64,000 nucleotides of DNA from contig OZ037933.1 of assembly GCA_964035575.1 (NCBI GenBank), positions 744,001-808,000 on the forward strand, read 5' to 3'. The notes beneath the pieces were generated by a model. That model was not told where the DNA came from. It saw nothing but the letters and a program-made list of their open reading frames with translations, and ran no database searches. Positions 63,135 to 64,000 of the stretch are shown here, in pieces. Both the position numbers and the translations under genes were made by a program. Origin of the DNA: Rhynchopus sp. YZ270_cl-10 (Eukaryota; Euglenozoa; Diplonemea; Diplonemida; Diplonemidae). Position 1 is the stretch's first letter. Each line of letters begins with the position of its first letter.

Positions 63135-64000
63135 ATGATGCGTCACGCAGCAGTGCTGCTGATGGCCGTCGGGTGTGCGGCACAGTGCGACGTCGGGACG
63201 GCGATGTGCGGCGGCATCGGTGCCCTGCAGTGCAAGGAGGGCTTCGCCTGCGCACCTGCCGGCTGCGACCCGCTCACAACGGCAGACTGCGCGGGGTGCT
63301 GCATCGACTGCACGCTGGTGACAGAGGCGTTTGAGACCTTCCTGACGGACCTCCAGTCCTGCACCACGGCCGACCAGTGCGGCACACCCCTGACCGGAAC
63401 GAGCTGTGGCTGCACCCGGAACCTGGTGGGCCGTGCGGACATGAGCAAGGAGATGCTCGACGGCTTCTACTCGATGAAGGGCCTGTACGAGCAGTGCGGC
63501 GGCAGCTTCATCTCCACCTGCGACTGCCCTGCTGCGTTTGGCTTCAAGTGTGACGCCGGCAAGTGTGCATACAACCTGGACTCTGCGCCTGTGCCCGTGC
63601 CTTCATGCAAGACCTGTGGTGGCATTGGTGCGCTGAAGTGTGAGGAGGGCCAGGTGTGCGAGTCTGACTGCGACGGCCAGCCTGACTGCGCTGGGTGCTG
63701 TGTGCCTGCGTCGACACCGCCCACACCTGCCTGCAACTGGGACCAGTGCGCGGGCATCGCCGGGTTTAAGTGCGAGAAGGGCTTCGACTGCTTCATCGAC
63801 CCGACGTGCGAGGCGGCGGGGGGTGCCGACTGCGGGGGCTGCTGTGTGAAGGTGCCCACGCAGCCTGCCTTCTGCGACGCAAAGGTGAAGTGCGGTGGCA
63901 AGCAGGGCTTCGAGTGCGAGCAGAAGGGCTACGTCTGCATGGACGACCCCTCGGACTCATGCGACCCTGCCACGGGCGGTGCCGACTGCCAGGGATGCTG
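63135..64000 (+). CDS. Secreted cysteine-repeat protein, 3' end beyond the window
   Basis: Open from the ATG at 63135 to the window end (288 codons). Residues 1-17 (MMRHAAVLLMAVGCAAQ) look like a signal peptide. Four related Cys-rich repeats start near residues 25, 156, 197 and 250: the pattern is CGG(I)xGxxCExGxxC, then Asp/Pro-rich residues, then ADCxGCC. The last carries VCMDDPSDSCDPATGGADCQ, the form of a Cys motif common in extracellular proteins of fungi, algae and bacteria. A different Cys-rich segment (TLVTEAFETFLTDLQSC, then CGCTRN) lies between the first and second repeats. Probably an extracellular disulfide-rich wall or surface protein. Codon use is as GC-biased as in the P450-lipoxygenase gene. 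A second Met one codon later is an equally good start. Confidence 0.8.
   Translation, partial: MMRHAAVLLMAVGCAAQCDVGTAMCGGIGALQCKEGFACAPAGCDPLTTADCAGCCIDCTLVTEAFETFLTDLQSCTTADQCGTPLTGTSCGCTRNLVGRADMSKEMLDGFYSMKGLYEQCGGSFISTCDCPAAFGFKCDAGKCAYNLDSAPVPVPSCKTCGGIGALKCEEGQVCESDCDGQPDCAGCCVPASTPPTPACNWDQCAGIAGFKCEKGFDCFIDPTCEAAGGADCGGCCVKVPTQPAFCDAKVKCGGKQGFECEQKGYVCMDDPSDSCDPATGGADCQGC

Noticed and set aside
1-64000. tRNA, rRNA and snRNA genes
   Set aside because: I looked for TTCGA/TTCAA T-loop contexts with matching acceptor stems and for conserved rRNA or U6 blocks and saw none. A covariance-model scan would be decisive.

Overview
The window reads as nuclear DNA of a unicellular eukaryote that I cannot name. 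Genes have spliceosomal introns (donors GTATGG, GTATGC and GTGTGT; acceptors YAG), the standard code with all three stops in use, and GC-rich coding sequence set in AT-rich flanks full of long A, T, C and G runs. One gene is a secreted haem-P450/lipoxygenase fusion; others are an SLC4 anion transporter, a PHO80-type cyclin, C2-domain proteins, a RING-H2 ligase, a PHD finger and a cysteine-repeat secreted protein. This mix fits a protist or alga rather than a plant, animal or bacterium. All eleven genes I support lie on the + strand.

Layout: 2.4-2.9 kb, small proline-rich protein (tentative); 5.9-9.3 kb, P450-lipoxygenase fusion; 12.0-14.0 kb, PHD-finger gene split by a 1.6-kb intron full of nested transposons; 15.3-16.2 kb, cyclin; 16.2-32.0 kb, gene desert of short repeats, MITEs and foldback DNA with a broken tyrosine-recombinase fragment; 32.0-34.9 kb, two-exon C2/poly-Gln protein; 34.9-42.4 kb, repeats with a hAT-type element; 42.5-43.5 kb, C2/proline-repeat protein; 43.8-44.4 kb, second hAT-type element; 46.2-48.4 kb, long uncharacterised protein; 49.5-52.5 kb, SLC4 exchanger with three introns; 54.8-56.8 kb, ADP-ribosylglycohydrolase-fold protein lacking its metal motifs; 57.6-58.4 kb, RING-H2 protein; 58.5-60.7 kb, Mutator-like element; 61.0-62.3 kb, minisatellite block between inverted ends; 63.1 kb to the window end, cysteine-repeat secreted protein (partial).

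The spacers are built from two layers. The first is well-defined DNA transposon remnants with visible target-site duplications: TA (mariner-like), 8 bp (hAT), 9 bp (Mutator-like), and an unclassified group with 6-bp duplications and ends starting CAT. Several have their empty site elsewhere in the window. The second layer is dozens of 40-130-bp modules in about ten sequence families. Most fold into a short hairpin followed by a CAA + T-run or CAA + A-run tail, and nearly all point the same way as the genes. This second layer is the best candidate for something undescribed.

The genes do not form an obvious pathway. The secreted fusion enzyme (oxylipin-type chemistry) and the secreted cysteine-repeat protein share the same strongly GC-biased codon use, which may mean high expression.
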